Source: Xanthobacter sp. NM-25 (GTDB lineage: Bacteria > Pseudomonadota > Alphaproteobacteria > Rhizobiales > Xanthobacteraceae). From it: 64,000 nucleotides of DNA. Positions 33,786-42,676 of this stretch are shown here, piece after piece. Made by a program: the position numbers and the translations under genes. Under the pieces are notes generated by a model, which worked only from the letters and a program-made list of their open reading frames with translations, had not been told where the DNA came from and ran no database searches. The stretch covers positions 806,001 through 870,000 of the forward strand of contig NZ_JACBFS010000001.1 of assembly GCF_022138605.1 (NCBI RefSeq), read 5' to 3'. The stretch's first letter is position 1; each line of letters begins with the position of its first letter.

Positions 33786-35744
33786 TCAGGTCAGAGAGGG
33801 CGCCACGGCGTTCGGCGGCATCGGCGCATTGTCCGTGCGCTCCGCCTCCGCCACCCCGTCGTCCGGCAGGGCGGTCTCAATAGCGGGCGAGAGGCTGTCC
33901 GTTTCTTCGTCCGGCGCCTCCAGCGCAGGATCAAGCGCCAACTGCAGTGTGTTGTGATCCGACTCGGGCGCAGCCTTGCCCGTTCCGGGAGCAGCGCCCT
34001 CCTCCGCGTCGGCCACCAGAGCAGAAGCAGCCTCACGAGCCGCCTCCGAGGACGCCTCCGCGCGTTCTCCTTGCTCGTGAAGGGCGGCCTCGGGCGCGCG
34101 GGCCTCGTGATCTCCGGCCTCTGGAGCCCCAATCTCCTGAGAGGGTGGTTCCGCGAACAGGCTCGGCTGGGCGGGTGCCGCCGGCTTCGGGCGGGCCGCA
34201 GAGGCGGCGGCGCCCGCCGGGGCGGCGGGATCGCCGGGCTCGGTCTCCCAGGCCAAGCCCGGGATGGCGACGATGCGCCGGCCGCGCGGATCGAGCCGGC
34301 AGACGATGACCTGGCGCTCTTCCATATAGGCCAGCAGCCGGCGGGCCCGGCCCGGCGAGCGGCTGCCATAGGCCCGCGCCACATCCGCATCGGACGGGCA
34401 CGGCCGCTGATCGAAAGCCGCCCGGGCGAGGGAGAGGAACACCCCCTGCATGTCCTCCGGCAGCGCCGCGGCCATGCCGAGCACCTCGCCCCAGGGGGAA
34501 TCCTCCGCCTCGGCCTCGGCAAGGTCGATGCCCGCATGGGCCACCGCCAGCCGGCGGCGGAAGGCCGACAGGCTCAGCGGCTCGCCGCCGAGCCGGCGGA
34601 TGCGGCAGCGCACCAGGAAATCCTGGTAGAGCACGGGAATGGTGCGGAAGCCGGCGTCGCTCTCCGCCAGGATCTCGCGCAAAGCGCTGTCGATGGCCGC
34701 CTGGCGCTGCTCCGGCGTCAGGCTCGGCGGCGGCGGCACGCTCGGTGCGGGGGCGGCATGGGCCATTGCCGGCGCGGCCGGCAAGGCGGGCGGCGCGCCA
34801 CGGGCGAGCTGGGCCAGCACATCGGCGGTGGGCGCCACTGCCGGCGGGCGGCGCGGCACCAGGAGCCGCGTCTCATCCTCACCGGGGGTGAAGATGAGGT
34901 CGTGGGCGTCCTCGGCGGCGGCGGGCTCCGGCAAAGGCAGTAGCTTGGGGCTGGTGGAGCGGGCCGAGGTTTCCACCGCGCCGATGCGCACCGGCAGCGG
35001 GCGCCGGGCCAGTGCCGGGCCGAGGGCGACGAAATTGCCGCTCTCCAGATCGCGGAACATTTCCGCCTGCCGCCGCTCCATGCCCAGAAGGTCGGCGGCG
35101 CGGGCCATGTCGATGTCGAGGAAGGTGCGGCCCATGAGGAAGTTGGAGGCTTCCGCCGCCACGTTCTTGGCGAGCTTGGCCAAGCGCTGGGTGGCGATGA
35201 CCCCGGCAAGGCCCCGCTTGCGGCCCCGGCACATGAGGTTGGTCATGGCCCCGAGCGACACCTTGCGCGCCTCGTCCGACACCTCGCCGGCGGCCATGGG
35301 GGCGAACATCTGCGCCTCGTCCACCACCACCAGAAGCGGATACCACACCTCGCGATCGGCATCGAACAGGCCGCCGAGGAAGGCGGCGGCGGCGCGCATC
35401 TGGTGCTCGATGTCGAGCCCTTCGAGATTGAGCACCACGGACACCCGGTGCTGCCGCACCCGGGCGGCGATGCGCTGCAGGTCCGCCTCGCCCCGCTCCG
35501 CATCCACCACCACATGGCCGAAGCGCTCGGCCAGGGTGACGAAATCCCCTTCCGGATCGATCACCGCCTGCTGCACCCAGGGCGCGCTCTGCTCCAAAAG
35601 GCGCCGCAGCAGATGGGATTTGCCCGAGCCGGAATTGCCCTGCACCAGCAGGCGGGTGGCGAGCAATTCCTCCAGATCCAGCACGGCCGTCCCGCCACCA
35701 CTGCGGATGCCGAGATCAATGGACACCTTGGCGGACGTCGTCAT
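33786..35744 (-). CDS. HerA-like ATPase (DUF87-type) with long disordered C-terminus
   Basis: The 652-residue protein has an N-terminal HerA/FtsK-class P-loop domain. Walker A is VQGNSGSGKSHLL near residue 35, Walker B is LLVVVDEAQMFAP near residue 142 and an arginine-rich MCRGRKRGL segment follows. After about residue 370 a helical region with a winged-helix look follows, and about 510-652 is a low-complexity Ala/Pro/Glu-rich tail. HerA-type ATPases translocate DNA, often with the nuclease NurA in end resection or with other partners in defence systems. No nuclease or defence gene is adjacent here. Similar stand-alone copies are common in alphaproteobacteria. The ATG at 35744 is preferred over a GTG 4 codons upstream. 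Confidence 0.82.
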   Translation of the reverse strand: MTTSAKVSIDLGIRSGGGTAVLDLEELLATRLLVQGNSGSGKSHLLRRLLEQSAPWVQQAVIDPEGDFVTLAERFGHVVVDAERGEADLQRIAARVRQHRVSVVLNLEGLDIEHQMRAAAAFLGGLFDADREVWYPLLVVVDEAQMFAPMAAGEVSDEARKVSLGAMTNLMCRGRKRGLAGVIATQRLAKLAKNVAAEASNFLMGRTFLDIDMARAADLLGMERRQAEMFRDLESGNFVALGPALARRPLPVRIGAVETSARSTSPKLLPLPEPAAAEDAHDLIFTPGEDETRLLVPRRPPAVAPTADVLAQLARGAPPALPAAPAMAHAAPAPSVPPPPSLTPEQRQAAIDSALREILAESDAGFRTIPVLYQDFLVRCRIRRLGGEPLSLSAFRRRLAVAHAGIDLAEAEAEDSPWGEVLGMAAALPEDMQGVFLSLARAAFDQRPCPSDADVARAYGSRSPGRARRLLAYMEERQVIVCRLDPRGRRIVAIPGLAWETEPGDPAAPAGAAASAARPKPAAPAQPSLFAEPPSQEIGAPEAGDHEARAPEAALHEQGERAEASSEAAREAASALVADAEEGAAPGTGKAAPESDHNTLQLALDPALEAPDEETDSLSPAIETALPDDGVAEAERTDNAPMPPNAVAPSLT

Positions 35745-35933
35745 CGCGGCGCCCACCCTATACGGAGAGGGCGGAAGGTCATGGGCGGACTCATATCGAT
35801 TCGGGCGGCAGGTTCAACTCCGCGCAGCGGGAAGCTGCCCCCCGCCCCCGCAGCCCACAGGGCCACCCTTGCGCACCAGCCCGCGCGGGGATAACCGTGA
35901 AGGCCTCCTTCCATTTTTCATATCGTTGCTGCC

Positions 35934-36755
35934 TTGGCCCTCACTGTCTGCACCTGGAACATCAATTCCGTCCGCATCCGCCTCGACATCGTCCGCGCCG
36001 CCGTGGAGCAGCTGCGGCCCGATGTGCTGTGCCTTCAGGAAACCAAGTGCCAGGATGACAAATTCCCCCTGGCGGCCATCCGCGACATGGGCTTTCCCCA
36101 TATCGCGCTGCATGGCCAGAAGGGCTGGCACGGGGTCGCCACCTTCTCGCGCCACCCGTTCAGCGCGGTGAGCCGGCAGGAATTCTGCGGCAAGGGCGAT
36201 GCCCGCCACGTGGCGGTGACGCTGGACGGCGCCCATGGCGTCGGCAAGCCCGTCACCATCCATAATTTCTACGTGCCCGCCGGCGGCGACGTGCCGGATG
36301 TGGAGCTGAACCCCAAGTTCGCCCACAAGCTCGCCTTCCTCGACGAAGTCACCGCCTGGCCGGACCTTCTGGCCGATGCGGCGGCGCCCGATCGCCATGC
36401 GGTGGTGGTGGGCGACCTCAACATCGCGCCGTTGGAAACCGATGTGTGGAACCACAAGCAGCTGCTCAGCGTGGTCAGCCACACCCCGGTGGAAGTGGAG
36501 AAGCTCACCCGCTGGCAGGCGGCCGGCCAATGGGTCGATACCATGCGCGGCTTCGTGCCGCCGCAGGACAAGCTGTTCACCTGGTGGAGCTACCGCTCGC
36601 CCGACTACACCGCCAACAATCGCGGCCGCCGGCTCGACCATGTGTGGGCCAACCCCACCCTTGCGCCCCATGCCAAGGCCATGACCGTGCTCACCGATGC
36701 CCGCGGCTGGGAGAAGCCCTCCGACCACGTGCCGGTGGCGGTCACCTTCGGCTGA
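35934..36755 (+). CDS. xthA: Exodeoxyribonuclease III
   Basis: The 273-residue AP endonuclease/3' exonuclease belongs to the EEP superfamily and acts in base excision repair. Visible catalytic motifs are TWNINSVRIR, LQETKCQD (metal-binding Glu), VGDLNIAP and the final SDHVPV (His). The start is a TTG at 35934, directly followed by the conserved ALTVCTWN; no better start exists. The 190 nt upstream hold only the start region of the divergent ATPase gene and an AT-richer stretch (CATTTTTCATATCG) that could be a promoter. Confidence 0.94.
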   Translation: MALTVCTWNINSVRIRLDIVRAAVEQLRPDVLCLQETKCQDDKFPLAAIRDMGFPHIALHGQKGWHGVATFSRHPFSAVSRQEFCGKGDARHVAVTLDGAHGVGKPVTIHNFYVPAGGDVPDVELNPKFAHKLAFLDEVTAWPDLLADAAAPDRHAVVVGDLNIAPLETDVWNHKQLLSVVSHTPVEVEKLTRWQAAGQWVDTMRGFVPPQDKLFTWWSYRSPDYTANNRGRRLDHVWANPTLAPHAKAMTVLTDARGWEKPSDHVPVAVTFG

Positions 36756-36787
36756 GAGCGATCTGGGGTTTTCGGAGGCCAGCGCCT

Positions 36788-37282
36788 TCAGCGCCGGCGC
36801 GGCGCGGGGCGCGGGGCTTCCAGCTCCACCCGCACGCTGTCGAGGGCCTTCATCATCCGTTCCAGGCGCTTGGCGAAGGCGCGGCGCAGCTTGGCGGCGC
36901 TGGCCGGATTGGCTTCCAGCACCTTGAGAAAGGCCGCCCGGGACAGCCGCAGCACCACCGAAGGCTCCATGGCGACGGCAGTGGCCGGGCGCGGCCCCGC
37001 CGCGATCAGCGCCGTCTCGCCGACCAGCGCCACCGCGTGGACCTCCTGCACCACCTGCTGACCCTCGGGGCGTTGGGGATCCACCAGGGCCAGGCGGCCG
37101 GAGGCGAGGATATAGCCGCAATCGGCGGTCTCACCGGCGCGGAACAGCACGTCCTGCGCGGCGAGGGTCTTCTCCTCGGCGCTGATGGCGAGAATGCGCA
37201 GCGCCTCGGCGTCGAGCACGTCGAAGGTGGCGATCTCCCGCAAGAGCGCGATCTCGGTCTCCAACTCCTTCTCGAAATCCAC
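36788..37282 (-). CDS. Cyclic nucleotide-binding domain protein
   Basis: The 164-residue protein is a single cNMP-binding beta-roll (CRP/PKA-like) without a DNA-binding domain. It contains LFRAGETADCGYILASGRLAL, then VGETALIAAGPRPATAVA, where the phosphate-binding cassette would lie, and ends with an arginine-rich tail. The missing helix-turn-helix suggests a signalling adaptor and not a transcription factor. It follows the response regulator gene by 30 nt in the same direction, so the two are probably co-transcribed. Its ligand is unknown. Confidence 0.85.
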   Translation of the reverse strand: MDFEKELETEIALLREIATFDVLDAEALRILAISAEEKTLAAQDVLFRAGETADCGYILASGRLALVDPQRPEGQQVVQEVHAVALVGETALIAAGPRPATAVAMEPSVVLRLSRAAFLKVLEANPASAAKLRRAFAKRLERMMKALDSVRVELEAPRPAPRRR

Positions 37283-37312
37283 GAACGCTTCCTTTTCCCG
37301 GCCGAAACGGCC

Positions 37313-37999
37313 TTAAGGCACCAGCTTGTAGCCGCCCGCCTGGGTGGCGAGCAGGGTGGGGTTGGCCGGATCCGGCTCGATCTTCTGCCGCAGGCGGTAG
37401 ATATGGGTTTCCAGCGTGTGGGTGGTGACGCCGGAATTGTAGCCCCACACTTCCTGCAGCAGCGTCTCCCGCGGCACCGGCGTCTTTCCGGCCCGGTAGA
37501 GATAGCGCAGGATCGCGGTTTCCTTCTCCGTCAGGCGGATCTTGGAGCCCTGCGGGGTGAGCAGCAGCTTGGCGCCGGGGCGGAACGAATACGGGCCGAT
37601 GGCGAACACCGCATCCTCGCTCGCCTCGTGGGAGCGCATCTGCGCCCGCAGCCGCGCCAACAGCACCGAGAAGCGGAACGGCTTCACCACATAATCGTTG
37701 GCGCCCGCCTCCAGCCCCATGATGGTGTCATTGTCACTGTCATGGCCGGTGAGCATGATGATGGGGGCCTTGAAGCCGTTGCGGCGGATCTGCCGCACCG
37801 CGTCGCGCCCGTCCATGTCGGGCAGGCCCACATCCATGATCACCAGATCCACCGCGCCATTCTTGGCGGCGGCGATGGCCGCGCCGGCGGTATCGGCGGG
37901 GACCGGCTCGAACTCCTCCTGGAGCTGCAGCTGCTCGATCAGCGCGTCGCGAAGCTCCGGGTCGTCTTCCACCACCAGGATTTTCCACGCATTGGCCAT
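37313..37999 (-). CDS. OmpR-type response regulator, possibly CenR-like
   Basis: The 228-residue regulator has an N-terminal receiver domain (ILVVEDDPELRDAL; phospho-acceptor Asp in LVIMDVGLPDMDG near residue 55; Lys in DYVVKPF) and a C-terminal winged helix (IRLTEKETAILRYLYRAG, TTHTLETHIYRLRQKIE). No histidine kinase gene is adjacent, so it is an orphan in this window. The sequence and the neighbours (xthA, a cNMP protein and a cell-wall transpeptidase) recall the envelope regulator CenR of alphaproteobacteria. I hold that assignment only loosely. The ATG at 37999 has AGGAGG-like sequence upstream. Confidence 0.85.
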   Translation of the reverse strand: MANAWKILVVEDDPELRDALIEQLQLQEEFEPVPADTAGAAIAAAKNGAVDLVIMDVGLPDMDGRDAVRQIRRNGFKAPIIMLTGHDSDNDTIMGLEAGANDYVVKPFRFSVLLARLRAQMRSHEASEDAVFAIGPYSFRPGAKLLLTPQGSKIRLTEKETAILRYLYRAGKTPVPRETLLQEVWGYNSGVTTHTLETHIYRLRQKIEPDPANPTLLATQAGGYKLVP

Positions 38000-38112
38000 C
38001 AAGTCCTCCTGCACCCTTGCGGGCGCGCGATTCGCGCAAGTACAGCATGCCTCTGGCCCAGTGCAAATTTCCCCGAAGGCCAAATGCGACGATAGGGGTA
38101 TTATATTAAGTC

Positions 38113-38658
38113 ATGAGCCATGAACATCCTGTGGGCATCTCCCGTTTGGTGGTCCAGCGCCGTCCCGGACGCCGGCACGAGGGGATTTTGCGGGCGGGAA
38201 GCCTCACCCTCCCCGTCGCCTTGGGGCGTTCGGGAATCAGGGCCGACAAGCGCGAAGGCGACGGCCGCACCCCGGCCGGCAGCTGGCGCATCGAACGGCT
38301 GCACTACCGCGCCGATGCCGGCCCCCGGCCGGTCACCGCTCTGCCCGCCCGCCCCATCCGCCGCGACGACGGCTGGTGCGATGCGCCAGAACATCGCCGC
38401 TACAACCGCCCGGTGAGGCTGCCCTTCGCCCCCTCCCACGAGCGCATGTGGCGGGACGACGGGCTCTATGACCTGGTGCTGGTGCTCGACCACAACACCC
38501 GCCCCCGCATCGCCGGCCGCGGCTCCGCGGTGTTCATGCACATCGCCCGGCCCGGCTTTGCGGCCACCGAGGGCTGCGTCGCCCTGCGCCGGGCGGACCT
38601 GAAACGCCTGCTCGCCCGGCTGCGGCCCGGCGCCCGGCTGGTGGTGCGCGGCGGCTGA
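38113..38658 (+). CDS. YkuD-type L,D-transpeptidase domain protein
   Basis: The 181-residue protein has a YkuD catalytic motif: HIARPGFAATEGCVALRR, with the nucleophile Cys near residue 156. The N-terminal GRSGIRADKREGDGRTPAG segment is the usual family opening. Such enzymes make or cleave 3-3 or lipoprotein cross-links in peptidoglycan. I see no signal peptide, which is odd for an enzyme acting in the periplasm, although this short YkuD group often lacks one. TATATT at 38102-38107 lies so close to the ATG that the mRNA could be leaderless. It is divergent from the response regulator. Confidence 0.85.
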   Translation: MSHEHPVGISRLVVQRRPGRRHEGILRAGSLTLPVALGRSGIRADKREGDGRTPAGSWRIERLHYRADAGPRPVTALPARPIRRDDGWCDAPEHRRYNRPVRLPFAPSHERMWRDDGLYDLVLVLDHNTRPRIAGRGSAVFMHIARPGFAATEGCVALRRADLKRLLARLRPGARLVVRGG

Positions 38659-38672
38659 CGCGCCCGCCATCC

Positions 38673-39809
38673 TCAGTCCAGGGTCTGGCGGAAGCGGGCG
38701 ACGGCGATGCTCATGGCCACCAGCATCAGGCCCAGCAGCGCCGCGCCATCCGCCCGCAGGTCGGAAAAGCTCGATCCCTTCAGCAGAATGCCGCGCACCA
38801 TGCGCAGGAAATGGGTGAGCGGCAGCACCTCGCCCACCCATTGCGCCCACAGGGGCATGCCCGAGAACGGGAACATGAAGCCCGACAGGAGGATGGAGGG
38901 CAGGAAGAACATGAACGACATCTGCACCGCCTGGAGCTGGTTCTGCGCCAGGGTGGAGAAGGTGTAGCCGATGGACAGGTTGACGGTGATGAACAGCAGC
39001 GTCGCCACCACCAGCAGCAGCACCGAGCCTTCCACCGGCACGCCGAACAGGATCATGCCGGCGCCGAGGATGAGCACCGCCTGCAAAATGCCCACCAGCA
39101 CATAGGGCACGATCTTGCCCAGCATGATCTCCACCGGGTGGATGGGCATGGAGAGCAGGCTTTCCATGGTGCCCCGCTCGATCTCCCGCGTCACCGACAG
39201 GGCGGTGAAGATCAGCATGGTCATGGTGAGGATGGTGCCGAGCAGGCCGGGCACGATATTGAGCTGGCTGGTGCCGGCGGGATTGTAGCGCCGGTGCTGG
39301 ACGATCTCGAACGCCGCCGTGCCCGGATCATCCACGAACCGCTCGCGGGTGAGCGCCGTGCTCACCACCCCGGACAAAGCCGCCAGCGCATTGGCCGAGC
39401 CCACGGGATCGGTGGCATCGGCCGCCACCAGCAATTGGGGAGTGTCGCCGCGCCGCAGGTCCCGCTCGAAGCCGGCGGGAATCTCAACGAAGAACAGCAC
39501 CTCGCCGGAGCGGATGAGATGCTCCGCCTCATCCGCGCTCTTCACCTCCTTGATGAAGGCGAAGAAGGCGGTGTTGCGCAGCGCCGCCAGAATGGCGCGG
39601 GAGACATCGTTGTTCTCATGGGCGAACACCGCGGTGGGCAGGTGGCGCGGCGTGGTGTTGATGGCGTAGCCGAACAGGATCAGCTGCAGCAGCGGAATCA
39701 TGATCATGGTGGCGAAGGTCACCCGATCCCGCTTGAGCTGGATGAATTCCTTGACGATCATCGCCCGGATGCGCCGCAGGGCGCCGAGGCTCTCCGTCAG
39801 CGCGCTCAT
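38673..39809 (-). CDS. ABC-2 type transporter permease (YbhS/YbhR-like)
   Basis: The 378-residue membrane protein starts with a cytoplasmic helix and a hydrophobic segment (MIMIPLLQLILFGYAINT). A large periplasmic loop and five more C-terminal membrane helices follow (LGTILTMTMLIFTALSVTREIERGTMESL, ILQAVLILGAGMILFGVPV, readable in shorter parts). It is the channel subunit of an exporter with the ATPase encoded upstream, whose stop overlaps its ATG by 4 nt, and an HlyD adaptor. Relatives export drugs, cationic compounds or lipids. It is the last gene of the tetR-hlyD-ABC operon and ends 14 nt from the convergent YkuD gene. Confidence 0.9.
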   Translation of the reverse strand: MSALTESLGALRRIRAMIVKEFIQLKRDRVTFATMIMIPLLQLILFGYAINTTPRHLPTAVFAHENNDVSRAILAALRNTAFFAFIKEVKSADEAEHLIRSGEVLFFVEIPAGFERDLRRGDTPQLLVAADATDPVGSANALAALSGVVSTALTRERFVDDPGTAAFEIVQHRRYNPAGTSQLNIVPGLLGTILTMTMLIFTALSVTREIERGTMESLLSMPIHPVEIMLGKIVPYVLVGILQAVLILGAGMILFGVPVEGSVLLLVVATLLFITVNLSIGYTFSTLAQNQLQAVQMSFMFFLPSILLSGFMFPFSGMPLWAQWVGEVLPLTHFLRMVRGILLKGSSFSDLRADGAALLGLMLVAMSIAVARFRQTLD

Positions 39810-40795
39810 CGCAGATCATCCCGGCTGCGGCCCATGAGGTCGATGAACACGTCTTCCAGGGTCGGCGCATCCTGCCGCCAGCTCAGCTTGGGGTCGTCGC
39901 GGAACGGCGCGAGCGCCGCCTCCAGCGCCGCCGCGTCACGGCCAGAAATGTGCAGCGCGGTGCCGAACGGCGCCACCATGTCCACCCCCGGGCGATCGGT
40001 GAGCGCGCGGGCAAGGCCGGTGACGATCTGGGCCGCCGCATGGCCCTCGGCCCCTCTCACCTCCACGGTCCAGGTGGACAGGTGGGCGCCGGCGATCACC
40101 TGCGCCACCGTGCCCTGGGCCAGCAGCTGGCCATAGGCGATATATGCGATCTCGTGGCAGCGCTCGGCCTCGTCCATGTAATGGGTGGAGACCAGCACCG
40201 TGAGGCCCTCGGCGGCCAGGTCGTGGATCTGCGCCCAGAACTCGCGCCGCGCCTTGGGATCGACGCCGGCGGTGGGCTCGTCCAGCAGCAAGAGGTCCGG
40301 GCTCGGCAGGATGCAGGCACCAAGCGCCAGCCGCTGCTTCCAGCCGCCGGAGAGGGAGCCGGCGAGCTGCTTGCCGCGCCCGGCAAGGCCCAGCCGCTCC
40401 AGTGCCGCGCCCGCCGCCCGCTCGGGCTGCGGCACCCCATAGAGCCGCGCCACGAACTCCAGGTTTTCCCGCACCGACAGGTCCTGATAGAGGGAAAAGC
40501 GCTGGGTCATGTAGCCCACCCGCTCGCGGATCTTGCGCGCCTCGGTCAGAATATCGAACCCCAGGCAGGTGCCGGTTCCCGAATCCGGGGTGATGAGCCC
40601 GCACAGCATGCGGATGGTGGTGGTCTTGCCGGAGCCGTTGGGGCCGAGGAAGCCATAGATCTGGCCCCGCATCACCCGCATGGTGAGGTGATCCACCACC
40701 TTGTGGCCACCGAAGCTCTTGGTGAGCCCCTCCACCGCGATGGCAACGTCGCCGCCGCCGGCCGAAGGGCGGAGCGCGGCCGCCTCGGCGCTCAC
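39806..40795 (-). CDS. ABC exporter ATP-binding protein
   Basis: The 329-residue ATPase is of the ABC-2/DrrA type. Walker A is GPNGSGKTTT near residue 53, the signature is LSGGWKQRLALG and Walker B is LLLLDEPTAGVDP. The H-loop is VSTHYMDEAE. A C-terminal regulatory extension follows. It starts with GTG, overlapping the hlyD stop by 4 nt, and overlaps the permease gene by 4 nt. It powers export through the permease encoded next. Confidence 0.93.
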   Translation of the reverse strand: MSAEAAALRPSAGGGDVAIAVEGLTKSFGGHKVVDHLTMRVMRGQIYGFLGPNGSGKTTTIRMLCGLITPDSGTGTCLGFDILTEARKIRERVGYMTQRFSLYQDLSVRENLEFVARLYGVPQPERAAGAALERLGLAGRGKQLAGSLSGGWKQRLALGACILPSPDLLLLDEPTAGVDPKARREFWAQIHDLAAEGLTVLVSTHYMDEAERCHEIAYIAYGQLLAQGTVAQVIAGAHLSTWTVEVRGAEGHAAAQIVTGLARALTDRPGVDMVAPFGTALHISGRDAAALEAALAPFRDDPKLSWRQDAPTLEDVFIDLMGRSRDDLR

Positions 40796-41781
40796 GTCGC
40801 GCCCTCCCCAACTGGGGCGCCGGGCATCGCCCCGAGGCTGACGGTGACCGGCTGGCCGGGCCGGGCCGCGCTCGGCGTATCGGGCAGGGCCTCGATGAGA
40901 TAGACGAGCTTGGCCCTCTCCTCACGGCTGTAGATCACCGGCGGCGTATATTCCGCCGAGGCTGAAATGAAGCTCACCGTTGCCGTGAGCGGCGGGCAGC
41001 CGTCGCACGAGACGCTCACCTTCTGCCCCACGGCCACCTTCGGCAGCACCGCCTCGGGCACGAAGAAGCGAACCTTGATCAGCCCCGGCGGCAGCAGCGA
41101 CACCACCGGCCGGCCTTCCGGCACCATCTCGCCCACCCGGAAATAGATGGTCTGGATGGCGCCGGCCTCAGGCGCCTTCAGGGTGCGCCGCTCGAGCCGC
41201 ACGGTGGCGGCCTCCACCGCCGCGCGGGCCGCGTCCACCGCCTGCTCGGCGGCGGCGATCTGCTGGCTGCGCGAGGCGATGCGGGCGGCGGCGATGCGCC
41301 GGCGCGCCTCGTCGAAGGCGGCCTGGTTCTGGTCGAACGTGTGCTGGGCGGAATCGAGATTGGCCTGGGACGAGGCCCCCTTGGGCACCAGGTCCTTCTG
41401 CCGCTTCAGCTCGATGCGCGAGAGGTCGAGGGCGGCGGAGGCGCGCTGCTCGGCCGCCTCCAGGATGGCGATCTCCTCCGGGCGCTGCAGCGGCGCGCGG
41501 GCGTTCTCCAACTGCGCTTCCGCCTCGCGCAGCTGGGCCTTGGCGCCATTGAGGTCGGCAACCTGCAGGTCGTCCTCCACCCGCGCCAGCAGCTGGCCGG
41601 GGGTGACGCTGTCGCCCTCCTTCACCAGCAGCTCGCGCACCCGGCCCGCCTCGGTGGGGCCGATGAACAGAAGGTCGCCTTCCACATAGCCGGAGAACGA
41701 ATTGGCCGGGCCCCGGTCGCAGGCGGCGAGGGTGAGGGCGGCGGCGCAGGCAAGGCCGATGGACCAGAAACGGGCGAGCAT
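40792..41781 (-). CDS. HlyD-family periplasmic adaptor lipoprotein
   Basis: The 329-residue adaptor (YbhG-like) has a lipoprotein signal ending in LTLAAC, so it is probably anchored in the inner membrane through Cys20. A biotinyl-lipoyl-like half (GRVRELLVKEGDSVTPGQLL) is split by a long coiled-coil hairpin rich in Ala, Glu and Gln (about residues 75-195), then closes with LKAPEAGAIQTI. It would link the ABC-2 pump to an outer-membrane channel encoded elsewhere. Its ATG overlaps the tetR stop. Confidence 0.9.
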   Translation of the reverse strand: MLARFWSIGLACAAALTLAACDRGPANSFSGYVEGDLLFIGPTEAGRVRELLVKEGDSVTPGQLLARVEDDLQVADLNGAKAQLREAEAQLENARAPLQRPEEIAILEAAEQRASAALDLSRIELKRQKDLVPKGASSQANLDSAQHTFDQNQAAFDEARRRIAAARIASRSQQIAAAEQAVDAARAAVEAATVRLERRTLKAPEAGAIQTIYFRVGEMVPEGRPVVSLLPPGLIKVRFFVPEAVLPKVAVGQKVSVSCDGCPPLTATVSFISASAEYTPPVIYSREERAKLVYLIEALPDTPSAARPGQPVTVSLGAMPGAPVGEGAT

Positions 41782-42512
41782 CAGTCGTCCTTCCCTCTTG
41801 GCTCCGCGCCCAGACCCTTGAGCAGAACATCGCGATGGGCGGCGAGCAGCGCGCGCGGGTCGAGCGGTTCGATGTCGGCGAACAGACCATTCCAGACGAT
41901 GGCGAGAATGGCGGGCGCCACCACCAGCTGGGGAAAGCGCACCGCCGCGTCGCTGGCAAGCTCGCCGCGATCGACCCCCCGTTGCGCCACCTGGCGGATC
42001 AAGGCGATGCCCCGGGCCACCACCTCGCGATGGTAGAAGGCCGCAAGCCCCGGAAAGCGGCCGCCCTCACCGATCATCAGCCGCACCAGCGCCGCCGCCG
42101 GCTGATCCAGCACCCGGTCGATCATGAGGGCAATAAGCACGTCCAGCAGCGTGCGGGTATCGCCGGGCGCATCCGCCACCAGCGTATCCGCATCGGCGAA
42201 GATCGGCGTGATGTTCTCTTCCACCAGCCCCCGGAACAGGGCCTCCTTGTCAGTGAAGTAGAGATAGAGCGTGCCCTTGGCGATGCCGGCCCGCCGCGCC
42301 ACTGCATCCAGCTTCGCGGTGGCGAAGCCATGGGCGGAGAATTCCGCCAGCGCCGCATCGAGGATCGCGCGCCGGCGCGCCGCCCGGTCTGCGGCGGTGG
42401 CCCGCGCGCGCCGCTCCGCCGGCGCACGCTCGACACCGGCAAGCTTGGGGGCCGCGCCGCGCCGCGAAGGGGCGGCGGCCGGGCGACCGGCGGAGGACTT
42501 GGTTTCGGCCAT
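41781..42512 (-). CDS. TetR family repressor of the ABC-2 exporter operon
   Basis: The 243-residue TetR-type regulator has an Ala/Arg-rich N-terminal tail and the helix-turn-helix AILDAALAEFSAHGFATAKLDAVARRAGIAKGTLYLYFTDKEALF, visible as consecutive motifs. The C-terminal domain resembles the CecR/YbiH group that controls ybhGFSR-type exporters. The ATG at 42512 starts MAETKSSAGR. A perfect 20-bp palindrome lies 26-45 nt upstream. As first gene of the operon it probably represses itself and the exporter until an inducer binds. Confidence 0.9.
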   Translation of the reverse strand: MAETKSSAGRPAAAPSRRGAAPKLAGVERAPAERRARATAADRAARRRAILDAALAEFSAHGFATAKLDAVARRAGIAKGTLYLYFTDKEALFRGLVEENITPIFADADTLVADAPGDTRTLLDVLIALMIDRVLDQPAAALVRLMIGEGGRFPGLAAFYHREVVARGIALIRQVAQRGVDRGELASDAAVRFPQLVVAPAILAIVWNGLFADIEPLDPRALLAAHRDVLLKGLGAEPRGKDD

Positions 42513-42537
42513 GGCCCGCTTCAACAGCTCAATTCAA

Positions 42538-42557
42538 ATGACTGACCCGTCAGTCAT
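42538..42557. promoter_or_regulatory. Perfect TetR-type operator palindrome
   Basis: ATGACTGACCCGTCAGTCAT is an 8+4+8 perfect inverted repeat just upstream of the tetR-hlyD-ABC operon. TGACTGAC/GTCAGTCA half-sites are typical of TetR-family repressors, so autoregulation by the product of the next gene is likely. Confidence 0.85.
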
Positions 42558-42676
42558 AGACCATGAGACACCGCCGGAGCCAGTGTCTTTACGGGTGGCA
42601 CCCTGTCGAATTCTGCCCCCAAGGCGGGGATGGCCACGGCCGGGGCGCGCTCCTGCGCCCGGCCCCACAAAAGAAA

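Noticed and set aside
33786..35744. HerA-type ATPase as part of an anti-phage defence system
   Set aside because: No SIR2, NurA, DUF4297 or other defence partner is adjacent; the neighbours are housekeeping genes.
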